Below, in pieces: positions 1 to 8,423 of a DNA stretch of 64,000 nt; position 1 is the first letter of the stretch; each line of letters starts with the position of its first letter. Under the pieces are notes generated by a model. The model was not told the DNA's origin. It saw nothing but the letters and a program-made list of their open reading frames with translations, and did not search any database. Both the position numbers and the translations under genes were made by a program. This stretch comes from Clostridiales bacterium (GTDB lineage: Bacteria; Bacillota; Clostridia; Oscillospirales; Acutalibacteraceae): the NCBI GenBank assembly GCA_021199275.1, contig JAJQIJ010000013.1:136767-200766 (forward strand). Reading direction: 5' to 3'.

Positions 1-394
1 GAATATAGCACGCCACGCGCACCATATCTATAACAGATTCGGCTTTCGGAACGAAATCCTCTTTAAAATCGCACCTGCCCACGTCAGCCATAACTGAAAT
101 TTTTAAATCTGAAATATTTTCGCCCACTATGTTTCTTATGTCAGACTCATCGCAAAACTTCCACTTGCCGAATTTATTGACGTCAAACATTTTTTTTGAA
201 GCGCGGTAGCCAAATTCCATATAGTCCACACCGCTTTTTATATTTGTTTTGTAAAGTTCTGTTACAAATTCGTCTGTAAATTCAAAATTGTTGCAAAGCC
301 CGCCGTCTCTGACAGTAGCGTCAAACACCTTTACGTCTGTTCTTACAGACATCAAATTACCTTTTCTGGCAGCCACTTTAGTTCCTCTTTTCAT
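1..394 (-). CDS. DRE-TIM aldolase/HMGL-like protein, N-terminal part (runs off the left edge)
   Basis: The reading frame is open to the window edge, so only about 131 N-terminal residues are present. Near residue 25 it carries FDATVRDGG, the metal- and substrate-binding signature of DRE-TIM metallolyases (HMG-CoA lyase, isopropylmalate synthase, 4-hydroxy-2-oxovalerate aldolase). It continues with a TIM-barrel pattern including YMEFGYRAS. Clostridial genomes hold many such 'aldolase catalytic domain' proteins of unknown substrate, so the reaction cannot be named. Two starts are possible: ATG at 394, with no clear ribosome site, or ATG at 352, preceded by AAAGG about eight bases upstream. A consensus promoter lies at 462-490. 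It follows serA on the same strand but is probably a separate transcription unit. Confidence 0.75.
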   Translation of the reverse strand, partial: MKRGTKVAARKGNLMSVRTDVKVFDATVRDGGLCNNFEFTDEFVTELYKTNIKSGVDYMEFGYRASKKMFDVNKFGKWKFCDESDIRNIVGENISDLKISVMADVGRCDFKEDFVPKAESVIDMVRVACYI

Positions 395-461
395 TAGCAA
401 TATGATATTTAAAATTGCGCTTTAGCGCTTTAAACCCCCAATACTTCACCGGGTGACTGCT

Positions 462-490
462 ATTATAACAAACAGCCATGCTTTTGTCAA
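462..490 (-). promoter_or_regulatory. Consensus sigma-A promoter for the aldolase-like gene
   Basis: On the minus strand TTGACA (485-490) is separated by exactly 17 bases from TATAAT (462-467), a perfect match to the housekeeping consensus. Transcription would start near 455 and reach the aldolase-like gene after a leader of about 60 bases. The -35 box lies in the loop between two 13-bp inverted-repeat arms. Confidence 0.85.
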
Positions 491-508
491 GAGCGAAAGC
501 ATGGCTGT
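472..508 (-). terminator. 13-bp perfect inverted repeat: terminator of serCA and/or operator
   Basis: Arms 472-484 and 496-508 are perfect complements around an 11-base loop. Read from serA, the hairpin is followed by TTTGTT, a weak U-tract, so it could end the serC-serA transcript. The arms also enclose the -35 box and fill most of the spacer of the next promoter, so the DNA dyad could equally be a protein-binding site. The sequence does not decide between these. Confidence 0.45.
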
Positions 509-527
509 GTTCAACAGGCTTTTCAGT

Positions 528-613
528 AATTTGCCCCCCGGCGGGAATTATGCGCCGCGCTGATTAAAAGCCGGCGCCCACGCGCAGGCGGCAGGGGTTT
601 CTCCTAAATTATA
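528..613 (-). repeat. Intergenic repeat family, divergent copy after serA
   Basis: Read on the minus strand it starts ATAATTTAGG and continues with AAACCCC, GCCGCCT, TTTTAATCAGCG and TTCCCGCC, in the same order as the complete copies at 40938-41083 and 48596-48734. The TAG of this first block is the serA stop codon. The 3' block (GTTGAATAACGGGC...CCCTTATTGAA) is missing. Confidence 0.6.
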
Positions 614-1767
614 ACCCGGACTCTGATAACCCCGGCAATTTTTTCAATGTCTTCGGTAACTTTGTCTGCGGGCACTTCGTCAACATCAATAATACTGTAA
701 GCTATGTCTCCCCTGTTTTTGTCTTCAAAATTTTCAATATTTATGCCGTCTCTGCTTATGGTGTCGGTAATATTAGCAATCATGTTCGGCTGGTTTTTAT
801 GAATAACCGTTATTCTTGCCGCGCCGGTTTTCGGCGTTGAAACAGTGGGCATATTTACTGAATTGACAATGTTTCCGTTTTCAAGAAAATCAATAAGTTC
901 CATGGCGCCCATGGAAGCGCAGTTTTCTTCGCTTTCAGGCGTTGACGCGCCAAGGTGAGGCATGGCTATTACGCCGTTTACCCCTATAAGGTCAGCAGAC
1001 GGGAAATCTGTTACATAAGCTGCCATTTTGCCCTCTTCAAGCGCTGCCGTAATGTCTGCGCTGCACGCAAGGTCACCCCGGGCAAAGTTCAAAATGCGCA
1101 CTGAATTTTTCATTTTTTCAATATTTTTTGCCGAAATCATTTCTTTGGTGTCCGGCGTAAGCGGCACATGCAGGGTTATATAGTCTGCGTCGGCGAAAAC
1201 TTCGTCAATATCCGCCACTGTCTTTACACCCTTGTTCAGGCTTTCGGCCATTGAATCATTTAAAAACGGGTCATACCCGATTACTTCCATTTCAAGTCCT
1301 ATGGCGGCGTTTGCAACAAGGCGCCCTATGGCACCAAGACCTATAACGCCAAGCGTTTTGCCCTTGATTTCGGGCCCGGCAAACGCTGACTTTCCTTTTT
1401 CAACGCTTTTTGACACGTTTTCATCGTTTTTTATGGTTTCGCACCAATCAACAGCCCTTATTATTTTACGGCTTGAAAGCAGCAGCGCACATATTACAAG
1501 TTCCTTTACCGCGTTTGCATTTGCGCCTGGTGTGTTAAACACAACAATGCCCTTTTCTGTGCAGCCTGCCACGGGAATATTGTTTACGCCCGCGCCCGCC
1601 CTTGCGATTGCCAGCACAGTGCCCGGCAGCTGCATTTCATGCATAGAAGCCGAACGCACCATTATGGCGTCAGGCATTTCGGCATTGTCTGAACATTCAT
1701 ATTTGTCTTTTCCAAACTTAGCAAGCCCCACTGGTGAAATTTTATTAAGGGTTTTGATTTTATACAT
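604..1767 (-). CDS. serA: D-3-phosphoglycerate dehydrogenase
   Basis: Oxidises 3-phosphoglycerate to 3-phosphohydroxypyruvate with NAD, the first step of serine synthesis. The 387 residues show the short form: a substrate/nucleotide-binding core with GLGAIG at 143-148, the conserved Arg in FARGD (R230) and the catalytic His in PHLGAST (H271), and a C-terminal ACT domain from about residue 318 that probably senses serine. In place of the usual Asp-Val-Phe-Glu block the sequence reads VTDFPSAD, a variant familiar in clostridial SerA proteins. The start ATG overlaps the serC stop (TAATG), so translation is probably coupled. The stop codon TAG falls inside an intergenic repeat copy. Confidence 0.95.
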   Translation of the reverse strand: MYKIKTLNKISPVGLAKFGKDKYECSDNAEMPDAIMVRSASMHEMQLPGTVLAIARAGAGVNNIPVAGCTEKGIVVFNTPGANANAVKELVICALLLSSRKIIRAVDWCETIKNDENVSKSVEKGKSAFAGPEIKGKTLGVIGLGAIGRLVANAAIGLEMEVIGYDPFLNDSMAESLNKGVKTVADIDEVFADADYITLHVPLTPDTKEMISAKNIEKMKNSVRILNFARGDLACSADITAALEEGKMAAYVTDFPSADLIGVNGVIAMPHLGASTPESEENCASMGAMELIDFLENGNIVNSVNMPTVSTPKTGAARITVIHKNQPNMIANITDTISRDGINIENFEDKNRGDIAYSIIDVDEVPADKVTEDIEKIAGVIRVRVII

Positions 1768-2852
1768 TACGCATTCTCCTTTTCAAATTTTTCCATAAAG
1801 CTTACAAGCTCTTTTACGCCGTCAATAGGCATTGCGTTGTAAATTGACGCGCGCATTCCGCCGACTGACCTGTGCCCTTTCAAATTGACAAAGCCTGCGG
1901 CGGCGGCTTCTTTAATGAACTTTGCATTAAGCTCTTCGCTGTCTGTTACAAACGGCACGTTCATAAGCGAACGGTCTTCTTTAACAACGGTGCCCCTGAA
2001 CATTTTGCTGGAATCAAGGAAATCATAAAGCACTGCGGCTTTCTTTTCATTATGTTCCTTTAAGCCGCTTAAGTCGCCGAATGTTTCTTTTATCCATTCA
2101 AGCACAAGCTTGCATATATAAATAGTCCAGCACGGGGGCGTGTTGTAAAGCGAATCTGCGTCTGCCTGCACCTTGTAATTCATCATCACCGGGCAGATGT
2201 CTGCCGCGGCGCCAAGCAAATCTTCGCGTATTATGGCAACAACAAGCCCTGCCGGCGCAACATTTTTTTGCGCGCCGAAATAAACCATGCCAAACCGGCT
2301 GATGTCAAGCGGCTCTGAAAGTGCGCAAGACGAAATGTCTGCAATAAGCACCTTGTCGCCCACGGGCGGCAGCTCTTTATAAACAGTGCCGTAAATTGTG
2401 TTGTTCATGCAAATATAAACATAGTCTGCCCCTTCGCGAAAATCTTCCGCCTTGGTTTTCGGTATATAACTGAAAGTTTTATCTTCAGAGCTGGCAACCG
2501 CTTTCGCGTCGCCGTATTTGCGAGCTTCGGCAAATGCTTTTTTTGCCCACTGCCCCGTAATAATATAGTCTGCCTTTTTATTTTTGGTCATAAAGTTAAG
2601 CGGAATGGCAGAAAACTGCGCCGAAGCGCCGCCCTGCAAAAACAGCACCTTATATTTTTCGGGTATCTTGTAAAGCTCGCGCATAAGCGCCTCTGCTTCC
2701 TTTATAATATCGTCAAACACCTTTGAGCGGTGGCTCATTTCCATAACAGACTGGCCGGAGCCCTTGTAATCAAGTATTTCGGCGCCTGCTTTTTTTAAAA
2801 CCGAAACGGGCAGTGTTGACGGGCCCGCACTGAAATTGTAAACTCTTGACAT
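1767..2852 (-). CDS. serC: Phosphoserine aminotransferase
   Basis: Transfers an amino group from glutamate to 3-phosphohydroxypyruvate, giving phosphoserine, using pyridoxal phosphate. The 361-residue protein starts MSRVYNFSAGPS, the typical N-terminus of the family, and has the cofactor lysine in FGAQKN (K196). The frame is open further upstream, but ATG at 2852 is preceded by AGGGGGA seven bases away and matches the family start. It is first in a two-gene operon with serA. The phosphatase SerB needed for the last step is not recognised in this window. A promoter at 3000-3027 leaves a leader of about 140 bases. Confidence 0.95.
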   Translation of the reverse strand: MSRVYNFSAGPSTLPVSVLKKAGAEILDYKGSGQSVMEMSHRSKVFDDIIKEAEALMRELYKIPEKYKVLFLQGGASAQFSAIPLNFMTKNKKADYIITGQWAKKAFAEARKYGDAKAVASSEDKTFSYIPKTKAEDFREGADYVYICMNNTIYGTVYKELPPVGDKVLIADISSCALSEPLDISRFGMVYFGAQKNVAPAGLVVAIIREDLLGAAADICPVMMNYKVQADADSLYNTPPCWTIYICKLVLEWIKETFGDLSGLKEHNEKKAAVLYDFLDSSKMFRGTVVKEDRSLMNVPFVTDSEELNAKFIKEAAAAGFVNLKGHRSVGGMRASIYNAMPIDGVKELVSFMEKFEKENA

Positions 2853-2999
2853 GTGAATCCCCCTAAATAAAAGAACTTGGCAAAGGCGCTGCTGCGCCGA
2901 CGTTGCAAAAAGCGCTTTGCCGCAGGCAGCCTTGCCCTTGTTTATTTTTGCTGTAAAGGCCAAAAGAAGCTTGCGTTTCAAAAGGCTTTTAGAATTTTT

Positions 3000-3027
3000 A
3001 TTATAAAGCTGTTATTTATTTTGTCAA
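3000..3027 (-). promoter_or_regulatory. Promoter of serC-serA
   Basis: Minus-strand TTGACA (3022-3027) and TATAAT (3000-3005) are separated by 16 bases. The leader of about 140 bases before serC contains an imperfect long hairpin (GGCAAAGCGC pairing with GCGCCTTTGCC). I found no T-box motif in it. Confidence 0.8.
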
Positions 3028-3126
3028 TGGTGTATTGCAATATTTGGCTATTTTGCCGAAAGATTGACAAACAATTATCAATATTTAGCTCTTGAAGCCC
3101 CGCAAATAAATAAATTTATGCCGCAA

Positions 3127-3160
3127 AACAAAAAACAAAGGGGCAGGCAGCCCCCTTGTT
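3127..3160 (-). terminator. Rho-independent terminator after the unrecognised gene
   Basis: Read on the minus strand, AAGGGGGC and GCCCCTT pair and are followed by TGTTTTTTG. It lies 27 bases past the stop of the gene at 3187-4023 and before the serC promoter. Confidence 0.7.
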
Positions 3161-3186
3161 AAATGACTCTGAAACCATTATTCAAT

Positions 3187-4023
3187 TTACTGCTTGAGCG
3201 CGCTTTTCATTGGCGACAATTTTTTCTTTTTGGGCTTATATATAGGCGGGTTTTCAAGCTTTTTTGTATATTTCTTTTTCTTTTTGAGCAGCCTGTTGAT
3301 TTCGTGCACCGGCCCCGCCATATATTCAGACATATATTTGTCGGCAACAGCCATCATTTCAGGGTCTCCCCTCATTTCGCCGAGAATTGTAACGCCTATA
3401 ATGTCCTGCACTTCGTTGGTGCCGTCTTCATATATTTCACAAAGCAACTTAAACAGCTTTTTCTGCTGGGCTTCGCTGCCGTTTTTAATTATGTCAAGCA
3501 CCAGCGGCGTGCCGTATTCCACAAAAAATGTTTCAGCCAGAAATTCGCCGTGTTTTGCTATGTTTTCCTTGATTTTATCTTTTGATTCGGGGAAAGCGGT
3601 GCCGAAACGGTTTGCAAGCGAATCGGTGTCATAGCTTATAACACCGTTTTTTGCCTTTGTCCTTGAAACCGCCTTTGGCATTTTAACCTTGTCAAGGTCA
3701 ACTTTTTTTCTTGCGGCAAAAAGAGACCTGACTTCATAACCTATTTCATTGGCAAGCGAACGGCAGTCTTTATCTTGGGCGTCTGCGCATTCAAATAATG
3801 AACGTGAAATTGTTTCAAATTCGGTTTCGGCCCCCTTGTCGTTATAAGCGCATTCAAAAGACAAAATGTCTGTTTCACTGTCCCAATTAAGCCTGTAAAG
3901 GCCCTTGTTCCCCTTGAAAGTTACAATGTTGTCTTTTTCACCCCTGATTTTTGAAAAGCCAAGTTCTTTATTTACGCTGTCAAGTGCTTTTTCAATTTGA
4001 ATAAATGCAGTTGTAATGTCCAT
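3187..4023 (-). CDS. Uncharacterised protein, 278 residues
   Basis: I do not recognise this family. It is soluble, with no signal peptide or membrane segment. The N-terminal third is mixed and acidic, the middle contains two short helical-looking blocks (GTPLVLDIIKNG and EVQDIIGVTILGEM), and the last 35 residues are very lysine-rich (LLKKKKKYTKKL and KPKKKKLSP), suggesting binding to nucleic acid or another polyanion. The start at 4023 is supported by AAGGAAA eight bases upstream. It has its own promoter and terminator, so it is monocistronic. Confidence 0.85.
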   Translation of the reverse strand: MDITTAFIQIEKALDSVNKELGFSKIRGEKDNIVTFKGNKGLYRLNWDSETDILSFECAYNDKGAETEFETISRSLFECADAQDKDCRSLANEIGYEVRSLFAARKKVDLDKVKMPKAVSRTKAKNGVISYDTDSLANRFGTAFPESKDKIKENIAKHGEFLAETFFVEYGTPLVLDIIKNGSEAQQKKLFKLLCEIYEDGTNEVQDIIGVTILGEMRGDPEMMAVADKYMSEYMAGPVHEINRLLKKKKKYTKKLENPPIYKPKKKKLSPMKSALKQ

Positions 4024-4159
4024 ATTTTTTTCCTTTCGCCGCCGTTTTCATTAAAAATTATTGCGCGCTTGCGGCAGGCTGTTATTTCTGCGGTAATATT
4101 CGGCCGGCTCTGCGCCCGAACACCGACATTTGACAGGTGCCCCGCGGCACTTTTCAAAT

Positions 4160-4188
4160 ATTATATCACCTGTAATTGAATTTGTCAC
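4160..4188 (-). promoter_or_regulatory. Promoter of the uncharacterised gene at 3187-4023
   Basis: Minus-strand GTGACA (4183-4188) is 17 bases from TATAAT (4160-4165). It is divergent from the ddl promoter, with about 35 bases between the two -35 boxes. Confidence 0.65.
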
Positions 4189-4221
4189 TATACAAAATTA
4201 AAATTATACTTTATTAATTTG

Positions 4222-4250
4222 TTGAATAAATTTTTTATATGTGATATACT
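4222..4250 (+). promoter_or_regulatory. Promoter of the ddl-murI-argS operon
   Basis: TTGAAT (4222-4227) and TATACT (4245-4250) are separated by 17 bases. The leader runs about 150 bases to the ddl start and holds a GC-rich hairpin (GCGCCG/CGGCGC) shortly before the ribosome site. Confidence 0.7.
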
Positions 4251-4410
4251 ATGAAAACTGTAAGATATTTAAAATAAAAGCACACCGTTTTCCCAAAAAG
4301 CGCCTGATTCGTTAACGGCGGGTTTTAATTGTGAATATTTTGAGTATTTTAAAAATTTGCTGCGCCGGCGGTTTAAGGCGGCGCGTTTTAAAATAAGGCG
4401 GGTGGTTTTG

Positions 4411-5466
4411 ATGAACAAACTTAAAATATGCGTTTTGTTCGGCGGCGCCTCATCTGAACATGATGTAAGCCTTGTGTCTGCTTCAAACGTAATAAAAGCC
4501 CTTGACAAAAATAAATACGACATTGTGCTGCTTGGCATTACCAAGGGCGGCGAGTGGTTTATTTATAGCGGTGGCTGTGAGCTGCTGCCCGGCGATAAAT
4601 GGCTTGAAAGCAATAAAATTACAAAGGCGTTCATATCGCCTGACACTGCTGTGCACGGCATAATTACAGCCGGCGGCGAAAGCATTTATATAGACGCGGC
4701 GTTTCCGGTGCTGCACGGCAAAAACGGCGAAGACGGCAGCGTGCAGGCTCTGCTTACCCTTGCCGGAATACCTTTTGTCGGCTGCGGCATGACTTCGTCT
4801 GCCGTGTGCATGGACAAAGAACTGTCAAACGCTTTGGCAGACATAAACAATATGCCGCAGGCTAAATGGCTTGCCGTTACAAAAACAGATTACCTTAACA
4901 ATGCAGACGAATTTGTGCTAAGGGCGCAAAAAGAGCTTGGCTTTCCTATTTTTGTAAAGCCGGCGAACGCGGGCTCTTCTGTGGGCGTTTCAAAAGCAAC
5001 AAACGCTACAGAGCTTGTTTTGGGGCTTGAAAACGCCTTGACAGAGGACTGTAAGGCCGTGCTGGAAGAGTTTATAGACGGCTGGGAAGTTGAATGCGCA
5101 GTGCTTGGCAACGCAAGCCCGATAACAGGCGAAGTGGGGCAAATAATAGCCGGCGCGGAATTTTACGATTTTGACGCAAAATACAACAACCCCCTGTCGC
5201 AGACAGTTATACCGGCGCAAATTCCGCCTGAAAAGCAAAATGAAGTCAAAGCCGCCGCACTTAAAATTTATAAGGCTTTCGGCTGCCGCGGGCTGTCGCG
5301 GGTTGACTTTTTCGTTGAAAAAAAAGGCGCTCGCGTGCTTTTTAATGAAATAAACACCATTCCGGGGCAAACTTCCATAAGCATGTACCCGAAAATGCTT
5401 GAAGCTGCCGGCATTCAGTACGCCGAGCTGATTGACAGGCTTATAGAACTTGCTCTTGAAAGATGA
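4411..5466 (+). CDS. ddl: D-alanine--D-alanine ligase
   Basis: ATP-dependent ligase that makes the D-Ala-D-Ala end of the peptidoglycan precursor. The 351 residues have the family's GGASSEHDVS N-terminal loop, the ATP-grasp lysine region FVKPANAGSSVGVS, the omega-loop FYDFDAKY and the C-terminal magnesium site NEINTIPG. The phenylalanine normally following that glycine is a glutamine (PGQTS). I chose ATG at 4411, where MNKLKICVLFGG matches the family start and GGTGG lies upstream. A D-Ala-D-Ser preference as in VanC or VanG cannot be excluded by eye, but no vanH, vanX or vanT neighbour is present. murI follows after 10 bases. Confidence 0.9.
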   Translation: MNKLKICVLFGGASSEHDVSLVSASNVIKALDKNKYDIVLLGITKGGEWFIYSGGCELLPGDKWLESNKITKAFISPDTAVHGIITAGGESIYIDAAFPVLHGKNGEDGSVQALLTLAGIPFVGCGMTSSAVCMDKELSNALADINNMPQAKWLAVTKTDYLNNADEFVLRAQKELGFPIFVKPANAGSSVGVSKATNATELVLGLENALTEDCKAVLEEFIDGWEVECAVLGNASPITGEVGQIIAGAEFYDFDAKYNNPLSQTVIPAQIPPEKQNEVKAAALKIYKAFGCRGLSRVDFFVEKKGARVLFNEINTIPGQTSISMYPKMLEAAGIQYAELIDRLIELALER

Positions 5467-5476
5467 GGAAATATTT

Positions 5477-6292
5477 ATGGACAACAGACCTATAGGCGTA
5501 TTTGATTCGGGGCTTGGCGGGCTTTCAGCGGTGCGCGCAATTTTAAAGCTTCTGCCCAACGAAGACATAATCTATTTCGGCGACACGCAGCGCGTGCCTT
5601 ACGGCTCAAGGTCCGAAAAAACAATTGAACAATATGCAAGGCAGGACATTGAATTTTTAGAGCAATTTGACTGTAAGCTGATTTTAGCGGCTTGCGGCAC
5701 GGTGTCGTCTGTTGCAAAAAACGCCGCAAAATGCGCGAAAGAGCCGTTTATAGGCGTTGTAAGCCCCGCTGTAAAGGCGGCCGCGGAAGCCACAAAAAAC
5801 GGCAAAATAGGCGTTATGGGCACATGGGCCACAATAAACAGCGGCGCATATGACAGGGAAATCAAGAAATATTCTCCGGGTTATAAAACTTTCGGCGTGT
5901 GCTGCCCTGTTTTGGTTTCTTTGGTTGAAAATAACTGGATTGACGACGATGACAGCATTACGCGCGAAATTATAAAGCGTTACCTTGCGCCGCTGCTTAG
6001 CGAAGGGGTTGACACCATTATATTGGGCTGCACGCATTTTCCGCACCTGGCGCCCATTATTCAGCAGGAAGCGGGAGCCGGCGTTTCTCTTATTGACACA
6101 GGGCGTGAAGCCGTGCTTGAAGTCAAGGAAATTCTGCGCCGGCAAAAAATGGAAAACAGCGCCGGCCACAGCGGTAAAATTCGTTATTACATATCAGACA
6201 AAACACAGAATTTCTGCATGATTGCCAAGACCCTGTTAGGCGTTGACATTTCGGAAAACGTGACTTTCCGTGAAATTTCCGAAAAAAGCTGA
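5477..6292 (+). CDS. murI: Glutamate racemase
   Basis: Interconverts L- and D-glutamate, supplying D-Glu for peptidoglycan. The 271 residues show FDSGLGGL (catalytic Asp10), GDTQRVPYG, a first catalytic cysteine C73 and the second in GCTHFP (C185). Around C73 the sequence is AACGTVSS rather than the usual ACNTA, so the conserved asparagine beside the nucleophile is glycine. It sits between ddl and argS in one plus-strand operon, and both wall-precursor genes are expected to be co-transcribed. GAGGAA precedes ATG 5477. Confidence 0.92.
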   Translation: MDNRPIGVFDSGLGGLSAVRAILKLLPNEDIIYFGDTQRVPYGSRSEKTIEQYARQDIEFLEQFDCKLILAACGTVSSVAKNAAKCAKEPFIGVVSPAVKAAAEATKNGKIGVMGTWATINSGAYDREIKKYSPGYKTFGVCCPVLVSLVENNWIDDDDSITREIIKRYLAPLLSEGVDTIILGCTHFPHLAPIIQQEAGAGVSLIDTGREAVLEVKEILRRQKMENSAGHSGKIRYYISDKTQNFCMIAKTLLGVDISENVTFREISEKS

Positions 6293-6293
6293 T

Positions 6294-6707
6294 ATGAAAA
6301 AGGTTTTAATTGACTTTTCGGCCGTGCACACTTCCGGCGGTGAAAAAGACTTGAGCAGCGGGCGTTACACCGGCCTGTTAAGGCTTGACAGCGGCGCATA
6401 TGTACTGACTTACAGCGAAGGCGCCGGCGCGGCAGACGTGGCAATACGAATTTTTACAGATAAAAGCGCGGTTAAAACACAGCGCTTTGACAGGCGCAGA
6501 AACTGCCTGCTTATTCAAAAAGGCAAAATAACGCGAAACATTTATAAAACAGATTTCGGCGATATGCAGCTTGACACTGCGGCAAGATGCATAGACATAA
6601 AAAGCACCGGCGACGGGGTTAATTTTATTTTTTCATATGACATAATACAAAATTCAGCCCTTATAACCCGGTGCGAAATAAATATAAAATGTAAATATGT
6701 AAAGTAA
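6294..6707 (+). CDS. DUF1934 (YwiB-like) beta-barrel protein
   Basis: A 137-residue protein of the DUF1934/YwiB family, a lipocalin-like beta barrel of unknown ligand. In Bacillus subtilis ywiB lies directly before argS, the same arrangement as here. The start ATG at 6294 follows the murI TGA by one base and gives MKKVLIDFS, the usual family start. An in-frame ATG at 6270 inside murI is less likely. The ribosome site is weak, so translation is probably coupled to murI. No membrane segment is present. Confidence 0.75.
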   Translation: MKKVLIDFSAVHTSGGEKDLSSGRYTGLLRLDSGAYVLTYSEGAGAADVAIRIFTDKSAVKTQRFDRRRNCLLIQKGKITRNIYKTDFGDMQLDTAARCIDIKSTGDGVNFIFSYDIIQNSALITRCEINIKCKYVK

Positions 6708-6722
6708 CAGAGGGAATTTAAA

Positions 6723-8411
6723 ATGTCTCAGATAGTAAAAAATGTTGAATTAACCCTGAAAGAAAAAATAACCGACGCGCTCGGCAGGGCGGTTGCCGCG
6801 GGGAGCCTTAGCGGTGAAATAATACCGGCCTTTTCAATAGAAAAGCCTGCCAACAGGGCAAACGGCGACTATTCGTCAAACGTTGCAATGGCAAGTGCAA
6901 AGGCATTTAAAATGCCGCCGCGCAAAATTGCCGAATGCATTGCCGAAAATATAGACCTGGCAGGCACTTATTTTGAAAGGCTTGAAATTGCCGGCGGAGG
7001 ATTTCTTAATTTTTTCCTTTCTCAAAAATATTACGGCGACATATTAAAAGACATAATGGCAAAGGGCGAAAAATACGGCAGCTCTGATTTCGGCGGCGGC
7101 AAGCGGGTGATAGTTGAATTTGTTTCTGCCAACCCAACCGGCCCCATGCACATAGGCAACGCCCGCGGCGGCGCAATCGGCGACTGCCTTGCAAGCGTGC
7201 TTGAATTTGCCGGTTACAGCGTAAGCCGTGAATTTTATGTAAACGACGCCGGAAATCAGATTGAAAAGTTTGCAACATCTCTTGAAGTGCGTTATTTGCA
7301 GCATTTCGGCAGCGGCATTGAAATGCCGGAAGACGCATATCACGGCGCAGACATCACCGCCCATGCCGAAGCCTTTGCGCGCGAATTCGGCGACATATAT
7401 GTAAACGCAGACAGCGCCGCACGGCGCAAAGCGCTGGTTGATTATGCGCTGCCGAAAAACATTAAAGGCCTTGAAACTGACCTTTTAAAATACAGAATCA
7501 AATATGACCGCTGGTTTAGGGAAAGCACGCTGCACAAAGACAAAAGCGTTGAAAAAATTATTGAAAAATTCAAAGCCATGGGGGCCACATATGAGCAAGA
7601 CGGGGCGCTTTGGTTCAAAGCGTCTGATTTCGGCAATGACAAAGACATTGTTTTGGTGCGTTCAAACAAAATTCCGACATATATTGTGCCTGACATTGCA
7701 TATCATTACAACAAGCTGGTGACAAGGGGCTTTGACAAGGCTATTGACGTGCTTGGGGCAGACCACCACGGCTATGTGCCCAGAATGAAAGCTGCGCTCA
7801 AAGCTTTGGGAATTGACGAAACGCGCCTTGACTGCATAATTATGCAGATGGTGCGCCTTGTAAGAAACGGCGAAACGGTTAAGCTGTCAAAGCGTTCTGG
7901 CAAGGCAATAACGCTTAACACGCTGCTTGACGAAATACCGATTGACGCAGCGCGGTTTTTCTTTAATTTGAGAGAGGCAGATTCGCATTTCGACTTTGAC
8001 CTTGATTTGGCGGTGGAACAAACAAGCCAAAACCCGGTTTATTATGTTCAATATGCGCACGCGCGCATATGTTCAATTCTTAAAAAGGCAGACGAGGCCG
8101 GCATAAAGCCCGCGGAGCCTGGCGACAGCGAGCTTGGGCTGCTTTCAAGCGCTGAGGAAAGGGAACTGATTTCCCACCTTGCCGCACTGACAGGCGAAAT
8201 TATATCTGCCGCGCAGGATTATGACCCTGCAAAGATAACGCGCTATGTAATAAATCTGGCAACGCTTTTTCATAAATTTTATAACGCGCACAAGGTAATG
8301 GGCAGCGATGAAAAGCTGACCGCGGCGCGGCTGTATTTGTGCGCAGCCACAAAAACAGTTATTAAAACCGTGCTTGAAATGTTTAAAATCACCGCGCCCG
8401 AAGCTATGTAA
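6723..8411 (+). CDS. argS: Arginyl-tRNA synthetase
   Basis: Class I synthetase charging tRNA-Arg. The 562 residues contain an N-terminal additional domain (1-110), the ATP site HIGN (143-146, in PTGPMHIGN), KLSKRSG standing in for KMSKS, and a C-terminal DALR anticodon-binding domain ending in the last helix. Length and motif order are normal. AGAGGGA lies nine bases before the ATG. The gap to the upstream DUF1934 gene is 15 bases and to the downstream radical SAM gene 12 bases, so all are probably in one transcript. Confidence 0.96.
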   Translation: MSQIVKNVELTLKEKITDALGRAVAAGSLSGEIIPAFSIEKPANRANGDYSSNVAMASAKAFKMPPRKIAECIAENIDLAGTYFERLEIAGGGFLNFFLSQKYYGDILKDIMAKGEKYGSSDFGGGKRVIVEFVSANPTGPMHIGNARGGAIGDCLASVLEFAGYSVSREFYVNDAGNQIEKFATSLEVRYLQHFGSGIEMPEDAYHGADITAHAEAFAREFGDIYVNADSAARRKALVDYALPKNIKGLETDLLKYRIKYDRWFRESTLHKDKSVEKIIEKFKAMGATYEQDGALWFKASDFGNDKDIVLVRSNKIPTYIVPDIAYHYNKLVTRGFDKAIDVLGADHHGYVPRMKAALKALGIDETRLDCIIMQMVRLVRNGETVKLSKRSGKAITLNTLLDEIPIDAARFFFNLREADSHFDFDLDLAVEQTSQNPVYYVQYAHARICSILKKADEAGIKPAEPGDSELGLLSSAEERELISHLAALTGEIISAAQDYDPAKITRYVINLATLFHKFYNAHKVMGSDEKLTAARLYLCAATKTVIKTVLEMFKITAPEAM

Positions 8412-8423
8412 CGGAGGCTTGAT

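Noticed and set aside
2853..2981. In-frame N-terminal extension of serC to 2981
   Set aside because: The added residues are basic and unlike any SerC. ATG 2852 has a strong ribosome site and gives the normal family start.
4411..5466. Vancomycin-resistance ligase (vanG/vanC type)
   Set aside because: The neighbours are murI and argS. No vanH, vanX, vanT or vanRS gene is present, so ordinary Ddl is simpler.
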